A DNA stretch of 64,000 nt from NCBI RefSeq assembly GCF_012926615.1, contig NZ_JABBNU010000012.1, positions 124,001 through 188,000 on the forward strand, in the 5' to 3' direction. The stretch is from Marinigracilibium pacificum. GTDB taxonomy: Bacteria; Bacteroidota; Bacteroidia; Cytophagales; Cyclobacteriaceae. The notes beneath the pieces are model-generated. The model was not told the origin of the DNA and did not search any database. It saw nothing but the letters and a program-made list of their open reading frames with translations. The position numbers and the translations under genes are program-made. This document shows, piece by piece, positions 19,860 through 28,178 of the stretch (its first letter is position 1; each line of letters opens with the position of its first letter).

Positions 19860-22800
19860 ATGATGAACACTCAAACTATTAAGAGAGGATTAGTCACCAT
19901 GCTTTTTCTCATTTTTCTAACTTCGTTTTTGCCTCTGTCATTAAATGGGCAAGTCAGATTTGAGTCTGAAACCAGGATTACAGACCTGGGACTACATTTC
20001 GATGGCAATAAGGTTGGTAGAAACGCCTCGAATAGCAGTTCTGGCTACGATTATTTTTTCGGTCCCAGGATTTCTGCTCATGGCGACTGTATCAAGAAAC
20101 ACAAGGAATTCATTTTTATGACCTGGTATAAAGGAGGAAAGTATAATCGTCATGTGATGCTTTCCAGATTGAATACCAAAACTGGAGTTATTAAAACAAT
20201 AGAGTTTCCACACACCCATACAGGTTTGAATGGGTCTTGGTGGATTGGCGAATCACATAATACAATAGCTGTTGGAATTAGCCCGAAAGATGGTACAATC
20301 CACATGCTTTATGATATGCATTCCTATGCCAATTCTGGCATGTTTAAAGATGATTATTTTAGATATGCACACTCAAAAAAAAATGCAGCTACCGTTCCTG
20401 ATTCCGAGTTTAATCTGGGATTGTTTATAAAGGATAATCAAGGTGACTATACTCATGTTAGTCTAAACGGAACTGCTGATCCGGCTCAATTTCAAGACCT
20501 GACTTACCCTCGATTTTTTCTCAATGATGGAGGTGATCTTTTAATGCACATGCGAGTAGGGGGTAATAATAACGGGGCATACGTTTTTTCTAAATATAAT
20601 GCGAGCACTTCAAAATGGGACAAACTTACTCAATTTAATAAGCTGAATTCCAAAAGCAGCGGGGAAGATTATAACTGGGGTCTTTATGGTAGCATGAAAT
20701 ATGTAAATGGAAAATTAAGGGTAGGGTTCCAGAAAAGGAGTGCCAATAATAATGATAAATACGAATATCAAAACGGCTTTTATTATGGATACTCTGATGA
20801 TCAAAGTGGTAGAAGCCAATGGAAAGATCACACAGGTAAGGCAATCAATATCCCGTTTTCAAATGCTGAGCTTTTAAAAATTTCTGAGCCGGGAAATCTG
20901 GTTTCCGCTACAGGGAAAAATGAAGTTTATATTGTTGGAGGTTTTGACTGGACTGTCACCGATAGGGGTGATGTACATTTTATTGGTAAGGTAAAAGATA
21001 GAAAGAATAATATAACCAGGAATGTACATACCTATAAACCGGCTGGTTCATCAAAATTTATCACTTCAACAGATTTTATGGGTGGTGAGGAAATATACAC
21101 CTACGGAAATGATATTTATTTAATTGGATTGAATAGAAATCGAATTTTTATAGAAAAGTCAGAAGGTGGTAAAAATAACTTCAAGAGAATATATACTCAG
21201 ACAAGCGGAAGAAGCTTCAGTCATGGTGTGCCATATATTACTGATGGTAAGCTTTACTATTACCTTATGGAAAACAGTTCCGGAGATAAAAGACCACTGT
21301 TTCTTCAGGTAATAGACCTGGGTCTTACTGATGAAAAAACAAATATTGCTCCTACAGTTGTGCTTACAAACCCAAGTGAAAGTAGCTATACGGAGGGAAG
21401 TAATTTATCTGTCGAGTTAAAAGCGAATGATCAGGATGGAAGCATTACAAAACTTGAAGTCTTTGTTAATGGAAACCTTGTTGATACTGACGGAGCTAAT
21501 TATACTCCTCATTTAATGGAAAATATAAAAGAAGGGAGCTATACAATCAAGGTTGTGGTAACTGATAATGAAGGAGCAAAAGGCGAGGCGCAGAAAAGTT
21601 TTACCGTTAAAGTTCCGGAACCGGCTAACAACCCTCCAACATTGTCTTTTGTAACCCCGTCATTAAATACTGTTTTGTCAGAAGGCTATACTGCCTTTGA
21701 TGTGGAAGTTGAAGCTATTGATGCAGATGGTTCAGTGTCAAATGTAAAACTATATGTTGATGGTGAATTTATTCGCCAAGAAAGTGTTGCACCATTCACA
21801 TGGGGGATTGGTAATAATGAAAGTGAACTTTTAGGATTGAGTGTTGGAGAACATGTATTAAAGGCAGAGGCTACTGACGATGATGGTGCTGTCTCAATTA
21901 AATATTTAAAATTCAATGTTCAGAGTAAGCAACAGTCACCGGTTGTATCATTTGTAAATCCGATGTCTGATTTAACAGTTTACGAAGGTTATAATTTAAT
22001 GATAACTGCTGAAGCTACAGATTCGGATGGATCAATCAATCAATTAAATCTATATATTGATAATACCTTTGTAAGACAGGAGAATATTGCTCCTTATGAA
22101 TGGGGGCATGAGGGATCACCAAATCCACAGGAACTAAATGGTTTGACTGGAGGTTCTCATACTATCAAAGTTGTAGCAACAGATAATGATGGAAACAAAT
22201 CTCAGGATACATTTACCCTGACTGTTCTCGCTAAAAGTGATGATGGAAGTAATTTATGTAAATTTGGAACTCCATCAGCTTCAGGCATTCCTGCATTAAA
22301 CAATGTTTCTTTCTCTTACCTTCATAAACTAGGACAGGGTGGTCCTTCAATGGATAATTTCAGGGAGTTTTCTATTAACTGGGATCCTACATATAATGGT
22401 CTTTATCAGTTTGCGATAAATACTGACAATGGCGTTCCTGGTTGGTATATCAATTTTAGTGAAACGATGAGTTATCAGTTGAAAGGATCAAATCCTGAAG
22501 TAACGCTTAAAAATACCGGTATAGCAGGTTTAGATGGATCGTATTGGGTAATAATGGATGGAGATAATTTTGTTATGGTATCTAAAGGGAGAGATTTTAC
22601 ACTATACTTTAGTAATTCATCTTTAAGTCCTGATTGTGGAGGTAGTAATTTACGAACTACACAAATAACAATAAATGAACCTAAAGTTTATCCTAACCCC
22701 ACAAGTGGAATTATCAATATTGATAACTTGCCTGATTTCAACTTTATAAAAATTTATGATTACCAGGGTGTAGAGGTATTGTATCTTGAATCAGAGCAAA

Positions 22801-22910
22801 ACCAGACATCATCGACAATAGATGTATCAGTACTTCCTGAGGGAACTTATTTCATAAAAGTCTATACAATAAAAGATGAAGTGATTCAACTCAACTTTAT
22901 TAAGAATTAA
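19860..22910 (+). CDS. Secreted BNR_4-type propeller protein, possible polysaccharide lyase, T9SS sorting domain
   Basis: 1016 residues. A signal peptide (to about 31) is followed by a domain of about 460 residues resembling the BNR_4 family of seven-bladed propellers: GPRISAHGDCI, FMTWYKGGKYNRHVM, WWIGESHNTIAVGISPKDG and MLYDMHSY. Some members of this fold are polysaccharide lyases (ulvan lyase families, for example), with catalytic His/Tyr; the His-rich segments here fit, but I cannot assign a family or substrate. Then come three Ig-like modules (about 490-595, 596-690 and 692-795), one copy of the 127-residue module (800-926) and a T9SS sorting domain (about 940-1016, VYPNPTSGIINI). Shared modules tie it to the GH5 and GH9 proteins. 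The hairpin upstream at 19643 suggests its own promoter. Confidence 0.8.
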   Translation: MMNTQTIKRGLVTMLFLIFLTSFLPLSLNGQVRFESETRITDLGLHFDGNKVGRNASNSSSGYDYFFGPRISAHGDCIKKHKEFIFMTWYKGGKYNRHVMLSRLNTKTGVIKTIEFPHTHTGLNGSWWIGESHNTIAVGISPKDGTIHMLYDMHSYANSGMFKDDYFRYAHSKKNAATVPDSEFNLGLFIKDNQGDYTHVSLNGTADPAQFQDLTYPRFFLNDGGDLLMHMRVGGNNNGAYVFSKYNASTSKWDKLTQFNKLNSKSSGEDYNWGLYGSMKYVNGKLRVGFQKRSANNNDKYEYQNGFYYGYSDDQSGRSQWKDHTGKAINIPFSNAELLKISEPGNLVSATGKNEVYIVGGFDWTVTDRGDVHFIGKVKDRKNNITRNVHTYKPAGSSKFITSTDFMGGEEIYTYGNDIYLIGLNRNRIFIEKSEGGKNNFKRIYTQTSGRSFSHGVPYITDGKLYYYLMENSSGDKRPLFLQVIDLGLTDEKTNIAPTVVLTNPSESSYTEGSNLSVELKANDQDGSITKLEVFVNGNLVDTDGANYTPHLMENIKEGSYTIKVVVTDNEGAKGEAQKSFTVKVPEPANNPPTLSFVTPSLNTVLSEGYTAFDVEVEAIDADGSVSNVKLYVDGEFIRQESVAPFTWGIGNNESELLGLSVGEHVLKAEATDDDGAVSIKYLKFNVQSKQQSPVVSFVNPMSDLTVYEGYNLMITAEATDSDGSINQLNLYIDNTFVRQENIAPYEWGHEGSPNPQELNGLTGGSHTIKVVATDNDGNKSQDTFTLTVLAKSDDGSNLCKFGTPSASGIPALNNVSFSYLHKLGQGGPSMDNFREFSINWDPTYNGLYQFAINTDNGVPGWYINFSETMSYQLKGSNPEVTLKNTGIAGLDGSYWVIMDGDNFVMVSKGRDFTLYFSNSSLSPDCGGSNLRTTQITINEPKVYPNPTSGIINIDNLPDFNFIKIYDYQGVEVLYLESEQNQTSSTIDVSVLPEGTYFIKVYTIKDEVIQLNFIKN
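22257..22637 (+). repeat. 127-residue module, copy 5 (BNR protein, residues 800-926)
   Basis: Bounded by Cys800 and Cys926, and the most divergent copy: the middle reads INFSETMSYQLKGSN and WVAKDG becomes WVIMDG. The anchors NFREFSINWDP, NGLYQF, GVPGWY, GLDGSYW, DNFVMV and LYFSNSS are kept. Confidence 0.85.
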
Positions 22911-22931
22911 TTTTTAAACAAGCACAAAATG

Positions 22932-22963
22932 AAAAGAGGCTGATCTACAATTCAGCCTCTTTT
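22932..22963. terminator. Bidirectional terminator hairpin between convergent genes
   Basis: A perfect 12-bp stem (AAAAGAGGCTGA with TCAGCCTCTTTT) and an 8-base loop lie 22 bases past the BNR gene, in the gap to the convergent pectate lyase gene. The A/T ends make it usable in both directions. A second AT-rich hairpin (CTATGATTTT/AAAATCATAG, 23035-23057) abuts the lyase stop. Confidence 0.8.
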
Positions 22964-23060
22964 ACCTTATTTATGTTAAAACTATGATCACCATTGCTGG
23001 TGAACTTTAATTATAGATTTTTTCAATTTTCTAACTATGATTTTTTTAAAATCATAGCAA

Positions 23061-25199
23061 TTATTTAATAAATAGCTTAAGCTTCGTAGATGTATTTGTT
23101 TTCAATTGAATAACATATTGACCTTGAGGTAAGTGGGAAACGTCAATTATTTCTACTTCATTTTTCGCAGGTCTGTTTATCACTTCAATACCAGAGAAGT
23201 TAACTATTCTTATTTGTTCGTTACCCTTAAAATCAGGAATTTTTAAATTGATATAATTGTTATTTCCTACAGGATTAGGGTATACTGATATGTCTTGAAT
23301 GGTTGCATTTTCCATAACTCTGGTATTAGAATCTCTATTAATGCCAATTTTGCCAACCCCTGTGTTTTCAATTACAATAGATGGTACATCATCAGTATCG
23401 TTGAGATAATTACCATATTGGTACGGAATATTTAACTGGCAAGAACCAGGTTTATTTACATTGTCGCTATATCCCCAGGTAACATTGTCAAATTTGTTGC
23501 CACTTTGGTCTACATTTCCTTTTACATTTTCATACGCCCAAACTATTGGATTATGAGAATCCTTAAAATAATTGTTCTCTACCTTTAGGCAGGCGCCTGC
23601 ACGAGTGTTGATTCCGGTAGAGTTAATTCCACTATAAAAATTATTGAAAATATGCCCTTGTCCACCACGGTATAGGGGAGTTCTAGAGCTTACATTATCA
23701 AAATAATTATGGTGAATAGTAATCTTTCTATCGTGCAGATCACTACTTGAGCTCCCCACCAGCATTGTCTTCCAGCTATCATGAAAATAGTTGTAGGAAT
23801 AGGTAATGTATTCAGCATCTCTTTTAGCGTCAAGTAAGCCATCGTAGTAATCTTTATCGACACCTTGATACTCAGCATACAGCTCACAATGATCAACCCA
23901 TATATGATCAGCAGGTCCTTCGATACTGATTGCATCTTTATCTCCGGTATCAACTTTTCTGATGGTTACATTTTGAATGATAATATTGCCTGCTTTGTAT
24001 ATTTTTATTCCAATACCATCAAATAAACCATTTGTTCCAATCCCTATGATAGAAATGTCTCTAACATCTTTTATTTCTATTTTCGATGCTGAAGTGTTCG
24101 ATGGTGATATCCTTCCATTAATATAAATAGTTAAAGGTTGAGAAATTGAACCATATTTCTTGTTATTGATAGCTTCAATAATACAATCTCCTGTACCACA
24201 TGTAACGCTTGTTCCGCCTTGACCTCCTGAAGTACCTCCGTTCAATGACGCATACCCTATTAATTCATTGGTTCCTATATATGGAATTGCTGAAGTTAAA
24301 TTGGAATTAATAGAACCATTTACTTTAATCCAGTAAAAATATTCTGTTCCATTGTTGACATTATTATCGGTGTAATTCCTAGTACTTGCCGGAACAACCG
24401 CAATTCTGGTTCTGCCTTTCGGATCAGGGTCCGTATCGCGGTAAACTTCTAGAGTTGATATGGTTAAATTTTCTATACTCCAAGATAAATCCACTAGGCC
24501 ACTTCCTGCATTAGACCGCAAATTGATTATTGGTCGGGCTTTAGGAGTAGCAGATGAGATATTAGAGTTTATCGAACCATTTGCTTTTATCCAGTAATAG
24601 TAAGTCGTTCCATTATTTACGTTTCTATCTGTAAAACTTCTGTCATTTGGCTGTACAAAAGCAATTCTTGTTCTTCCCTTTGGGTCGGGGTCTGTGTCGC
24701 GGTATACTTCAAGGGTGGTGACTGGAGGGTTTTCTATATTCCAGGACAAGTCCACAAAGCCATCATCCCCTGTTGCATTTAAATTTACTTTGGGGTCATC
24801 CTGTGGTCTGGCTTGTGCTACATTCGAATTAACTGAGCCATTAACCTTTATCCAGTAATAATAGGTTTGACCATTTGTCACATTTCTATCAGAAAAATTT
24901 CTTTCGTCTGAAGGGACAATGGCAATCCGTGTTCTGCCTTTAGGATCAGCATCTGTATCTCTGTAAACTTCTAATGCATAAACCTGCATATTTTGCACGC
25001 TCCATGATAAATCAACAAATCCATTTCCTGCTCTTGCTGATAATGAAGCATTAAATGCTGATTTGGATTTTGTAATAGTTGTTTTTTCGTCTAGAATTCT
25101 GTTTTCTGAATTGATAATAGAATTGATATTACTGTTTCCAAAAACAGCAATCACATTAAGAATTAGCACCATAATAGGTACTATTGATTTAAAATTCAT
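23061..25199 (-). CDS. Secreted PL1 pectate lyase with three N-terminal Fn3-like repeats, T9SS sorting domain
   Basis: 712 residues from the ATG at 25199, chosen because it opens a signal peptide (MNFKSIVPIMVLILNVIAVFG). The longer frame to 25271 begins with GTG and spoils it. Three tandem Fn3-like modules follow (about 45-305), each with EVYRDTDxDPKGRTRIA. The PL1 parallel beta-helix (about 310-620) has IWVDHCEL, YYDGLLDAKRDAEY (calcium site region), VGSSSSDL, and the catalytic-arginine motif RTPLYR (Arg506 and Arg511). The C-terminus (about 640-712) is a T9SS sorting domain (VYPNPVGNNN). The reaction is calcium-dependent beta-elimination of polygalacturonate outside the cell. It is convergent to the BNR gene and lacks the 127-residue module and Ig modules of its neighbours, so it joined the cluster independently. 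Confidence 0.94.
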   Translation of the reverse strand: MNFKSIVPIMVLILNVIAVFGNSNINSIINSENRILDEKTTITKSKSAFNASLSARAGNGFVDLSWSVQNMQVYALEVYRDTDADPKGRTRIAIVPSDERNFSDRNVTNGQTYYYWIKVNGSVNSNVAQARPQDDPKVNLNATGDDGFVDLSWNIENPPVTTLEVYRDTDPDPKGRTRIAFVQPNDRSFTDRNVNNGTTYYYWIKANGSINSNISSATPKARPIINLRSNAGSGLVDLSWSIENLTISTLEVYRDTDPDPKGRTRIAVVPASTRNYTDNNVNNGTEYFYWIKVNGSINSNLTSAIPYIGTNELIGYASLNGGTSGGQGGTSVTCGTGDCIIEAINNKKYGSISQPLTIYINGRISPSNTSASKIEIKDVRDISIIGIGTNGLFDGIGIKIYKAGNIIIQNVTIRKVDTGDKDAISIEGPADHIWVDHCELYAEYQGVDKDYYDGLLDAKRDAEYITYSYNYFHDSWKTMLVGSSSSDLHDRKITIHHNYFDNVSSRTPLYRGGQGHIFNNFYSGINSTGINTRAGACLKVENNYFKDSHNPIVWAYENVKGNVDQSGNKFDNVTWGYSDNVNKPGSCQLNIPYQYGNYLNDTDDVPSIVIENTGVGKIGINRDSNTRVMENATIQDISVYPNPVGNNNYINLKIPDFKGNEQIRIVNFSGIEVINRPAKNEVEIIDVSHLPQGQYVIQLKTNTSTKLKLFIK
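24282..25056 (-). repeat. Three tandem Fn3-like repeats in the pectate lyase
   Basis: Approximate bounds 24806-25056, 24545-24805 and 24282-24544. Each has GFVDLSW or GLVDLSW, EVYRDTDxDPKGRTRIA, a Tyr/Asn-rich turn and YYYWIKxNGSxNSN. The conserved Asp-rich turn could bind metal, which is inference. Confidence 0.8.
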
Positions 25200-25525
25200 G
25201 TTAAGTAATCTTTTGGTTGAACTTTCTTTAGCTGGTTGAAAATTGAAAAAATCTATAATATAAATCTTCACGAAGATAATAATATTAATAGCTTATAACT
25301 TGTTGTATGTCAGATTATGTATATCTTTTTTGGATCGTAGTTGTCCTGTTAGTTTTATTTATTTAGGTATTGATATCTGATAACTGACTTTTTCTATCCT
25401 CTATAGAGACAATGAGTGTTTTTTGTTTGGAGGATATAGTATAAACAAAGTATGGTAGTTAATTTTCCCTCAAAACTCGTCTGGTGTTAAAATCTTAATT
25501 CTTCTAATTAAAATCCTAAAACCTT

Positions 25526-25555
25526 AGTCCAGACTTTGGAAAAAAGTCCGGACTT
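25526..25555 (+). promoter_or_regulatory. Tandem operator-like sites upstream of the beta-helix/diheme pair
   Basis: Two 11-base sites, AGTCCAGACTT (25526-25536) and AGTCCGGACTT (25545-25555), lie 19 bases start to start, close to two helical turns. The second is part of a perfect 12-base palindrome (AAGTCCGGACTT). They end 11 bases before the -33 element, the usual place for an activator. The two sites can also pair with each other as a hairpin with one mismatch, but there is no T-run and no gene to terminate. Confidence 0.55.
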
Positions 25556-25566
25556 AATCACAATTA

Positions 25567-25597
25567 TTGGCCATAACATCCCCTCAGACTATATTTG
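25567..25597 (+). promoter_or_regulatory. Bacteroidota-type promoter for the beta-helix lipoprotein
   Basis: TTG (25567-25569), a 20-base spacer, then TATATTTG (25590-25597), an exact TANNTTTG. This predicts a start near 25604 and a leader of about 54 bases. Confidence 0.7.
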
Positions 25598-25657
25598 ATT
25601 TCCAACCGAGCCAATTTTTTACATTTAATTGAAAATTAATTTAACCCCAAGAAAGCC

Positions 25658-26896
25658 ATGAAAAAATTGAACCTTGCATTGCTTGCTTTTTTCCTATTGG
25701 TATTAGGAGCATGTAGTGATGATGAAGAATCTAGAACTCGTATTGTAATTAGCCCGGGACCCGATGCTCAATCGGAAGTTCAAGCTGCTATGATTGAAGC
25801 TACGCCAGGTACTGATATTGTATTTGAAGCAGGTACTTATAACTTTACGAGTCAGCTATCAATTGATGATAAGAAGGACATTAGAATTATTGGAGCAGGA
25901 AGAACTTCTACTACCCTGAATTTTGCTCAACAAGCAGGCGGTGGTGAAGGTCTGTTAGCTACAAACTGCGAAAATATCTTGTTTCAGGATTTTACTATTG
26001 AAGATACAGATGGGGATGCACTGAAAACCCGTGACTGTGATTTTGTGACATTTTTAAACGTCGGAACTGTTTGGTCTGGTACTCCTGATGAAGGGAATGG
26101 TGCTTACGGGCTGTATCCAGTACTGTGTACTAATGTAATGATCGATGGTTGTTATGCCTACGGAGCTTCTGATGCGGGTATCTATGTAGGACAAACTACG
26201 AATGTAATTGTTAGAAATTCTACAGCTGAAGGAAATGTAGCAGGTATCGAGATTGAAAATACTATCAATGCTGATGTTTATGGAAATACAGCTACTGATA
26301 ATACAGGTGGTATCCTTGTGTTTGATTTACCAGGATTAACTCAATATGGAAATACTTGCCGAATTTATAACAATACAGTTGACAATAATAACAGGACTAA
26401 CTTTGCTCCGGCTGGAAATATTGTTGGAATTGTTCCTGCAGGTACGGGAGTGATGCTTTTAAGTACAAGAAAAGTTGAAATCTTTGATAACGACATTACC
26501 GATAATATGTATGGCAATGTTATTACAGCCAGTTATATGATTACTGGAAATGACCCGGGAGATCCAAATTATATTCAGATGTGGGATGAAATTTATGTTC
26601 ATGATAACACTTATACAAGGGATGGACAATATAACCAGAATCAATCTGGAACAGCTTTATGTATCAGTAATGTGATTAGAACAAATGAACTTTCTCAACC
26701 AGATTTATTAATAGATGGTTTGGGATTAAGATTTTGTGCTCAAGAAGCTGCGGGAACATCGTTTATTAATATTGATGCTGGAAACTTGAATACTGAAACT
26801 TGTACAGGTAATGTGAAAACTGATATCACTGCACATGATTGTACAGGAACTGAATTGCCTGCTGTTTCTTTTAATCCTTACGGTACAAGTTTATAA
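25658..26896 (+). CDS. Parallel beta-helix lipoprotein, partner of the diheme cytochrome
   Basis: 412 residues. The N-terminus is a lipoprotein signal (MKKLNLALLAFFLLVLGACS, lipobox LGAC). The rest is a right-handed beta-helix with repeated short strands such as NCENILFQDFTIEDTDGDAL, VMIDGCYAYGASDAGIYVG, VIVRNSTAEGNVAGIEIEN and ADVYGNTATDNTGGILVFD. It matches what I know of an uncharacterised family (TIGR03805-like) that is usually encoded beside a cytochrome of the HNE_0200/SO2930 type, as here with a 10-base gap. Its function is not established. The fold suggests polysaccharide or surface binding, but no lyase residues can be named. It should be anchored in the outer membrane. It has its own clear promoter, so it is probably regulated apart from the pectinase. 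Confidence 0.85.
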   Translation: MKKLNLALLAFFLLVLGACSDDEESRTRIVISPGPDAQSEVQAAMIEATPGTDIVFEAGTYNFTSQLSIDDKKDIRIIGAGRTSTTLNFAQQAGGGEGLLATNCENILFQDFTIEDTDGDALKTRDCDFVTFLNVGTVWSGTPDEGNGAYGLYPVLCTNVMIDGCYAYGASDAGIYVGQTTNVIVRNSTAEGNVAGIEIENTINADVYGNTATDNTGGILVFDLPGLTQYGNTCRIYNNTVDNNNRTNFAPAGNIVGIVPAGTGVMLLSTRKVEIFDNDITDNMYGNVITASYMITGNDPGDPNYIQMWDEIYVHDNTYTRDGQYNQNQSGTALCISNVIRTNELSQPDLLIDGLGLRFCAQEAAGTSFINIDAGNLNTETCTGNVKTDITAHDCTGTELPAVSFNPYGTSL

Positions 26897-26906
26897 TTAT
26901 TGAGGC

Positions 26907-27953
26907 ATGAGAGTAAAACATTTTTTGATATTACTTGTAGCTGGTCTGGCTGTGGTAGGTTGTAGTGATTCCGAATCTGTTTCTCCGGAAGGAGTGAGGT
27001 TTCCTGAATCGCAAGTGTATGAGAAATTAAGTGATTATCAATTATTTGATGGTGACATTTCGGATCTGAATCCGGTTGAAGGTGTATTGCCTTATGATTT
27101 AAACACACCATTGTTTACTGATTATGCTTCTAAAAAACGTTTCGTATATGTGCCTGAAGGAAGCTCTGCAACATTTGATACTACTGATGTGTTGTCATTT
27201 CCAAAAGGTACTATTCTTGTAAAAAACTTTTATTATACCTTAGAATCAGGCGAAGATTTTATTATAGAAACCAGATTGCTTCTTCATCAGAATGACGGGT
27301 GGAATCTTGAGGTATATGAGTGGAATGACGAACAAACTGAAGCTTACAGGAATATTGTTGGTAATACTAAACCAATGACTTTTGTTGCTAACGGCCAAAC
27401 ATATTCGGTTGATTATATAATCCCTAATAAGAATCAGTGTAAGAACTGTCATGCAAGATCAAATACGAAAAAACCGATCGGGCCAAAAGTTCAAAACCTT
27501 AATAAAACTTATCAATATCATGATGGGGCTGCTAATCAAATTTCAAAATGGATTGAAAATGGTTTGTTAGAAGCACCGGAGCATAATGAGATCCCTCAAT
27601 GGGTAGACTTTAGAGATGAGTCTCGTTCATTGACTGAGAGGGCTCGTGTTTATCTTGAAGTTAATTGTGGTCATTGCCATCAAAAGAATGGTTCGGCTTA
27701 CAATTCCGGATTGTTCCTGAATTATTACAATACAGACTCTTTAAGCCTCGGGTTTAACAAGAACCCTGTTGCGGCAGGAGCTGGTTCTGGTGGACTAGAT
27801 TTTGATATTGTTAAAGGTGATGCAGAATCATCGATATTATACTACCGAATGAACTCTACCGAAACTGAGGTTATGATGCCTGAATTAGGCAGGACAATTA
27901 TTGATGAGGAAGGTGTAGCTCTAATAAGAGATTGGATTAATAGTCTTGAATAA
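26907..27953 (+). CDS. SO2930/HNE_0200-family diheme c-type cytochrome lipoprotein
   Basis: 348 residues with a lipoprotein signal (LLVAGLAVVGCSDS). Two heme c attachment motifs are visible, CKNCH and CGHCH, with a region between them that fits the SO2930 family. The N-terminal part (FDGDISDLNPVEGVLPYDLNTPLFTDYA...) is characteristic of this group of unknown function. It starts 10 bases after the beta-helix gene and is followed by a terminator, so the two form a two-gene operon. Being diheme, it could accept electrons from a periplasmic or surface oxidation, but no partner oxidase is visible. The heme-uptake operon starts just downstream. Confidence 0.88.
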   Translation: MRVKHFLILLVAGLAVVGCSDSESVSPEGVRFPESQVYEKLSDYQLFDGDISDLNPVEGVLPYDLNTPLFTDYASKKRFVYVPEGSSATFDTTDVLSFPKGTILVKNFYYTLESGEDFIIETRLLLHQNDGWNLEVYEWNDEQTEAYRNIVGNTKPMTFVANGQTYSVDYIIPNKNQCKNCHARSNTKKPIGPKVQNLNKTYQYHDGAANQISKWIENGLLEAPEHNEIPQWVDFRDESRSLTERARVYLEVNCGHCHQKNGSAYNSGLFLNYYNTDSLSLGFNKNPVAAGAGSGGLDFDIVKGDAESSILYYRMNSTETEVMMPELGRTIIDEEGVALIRDWINSLE

Positions 27954-27979
27954 TATAGACATCGCTATTTGTTTAGCGG

Positions 27980-28006
27980 GGAGGCAAGAAATTGCCTCCT
28001 TTTTTA
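27980..28006 (+). terminator. Rho-independent terminator after the diheme cytochrome gene
   Basis: An 8-bp GC-rich stem (GGAGGCAA with TTGCCTCC), GAAA tetraloop and a T7 tail, 26 bases after the stop codon. Confidence 0.92.
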
Positions 28007-28032
28007 TTTACATGCTTTTTTAAATCAATTTA

Positions 28033-28070
28033 TACCCCCTTTGGTGTATTCGAATAGCCAAAGCAGGGTA
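28033..28070 (+). promoter_or_regulatory. Imperfect dyad upstream of the heme-uptake promoter
   Basis: TACCCCCTTTGG (28033-28044) and CCAAAGCAGGGTA (28058-28070) form an inverted repeat of 12-13 bases with one bulge, separated by 13 bases. It lies about 50 bases upstream of the promoter. No regulator can be named. Confidence 0.5.
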
Positions 28071-28120
28071 GTGTATCTAATGCGATCAAGGTATTTTTAT
28101 AAATTACCCTGAATGTTCCT

Positions 28121-28150
28121 TTGAGAGACTGACTACCGGAAATACATTTG
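28121..28150 (+). promoter_or_regulatory. Bacteroidota-type promoter for the heme-uptake operon
   Basis: TTG (28121-28123), a 19-base spacer, then TACATTTG (28143-28150), an exact TANNTTTG. A start near 28157 gives a leader of about 22 bases to the TonB receptor gene. Confidence 0.75.
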
Positions 28151-28178
28151 CATTGTTTAGAATGAATCTAAATAAGAA

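Larger units (their letters stand above)
25200..25657. other. Divergent intergenic region, pectate lyase versus beta-helix lipoprotein
   Basis: 458 AT-rich bases without a gene. The right part holds the operator-like repeat and promoter listed separately. For the pectate lyase on the minus strand no clear TANNTTTG element was found. Confidence 0.5.
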
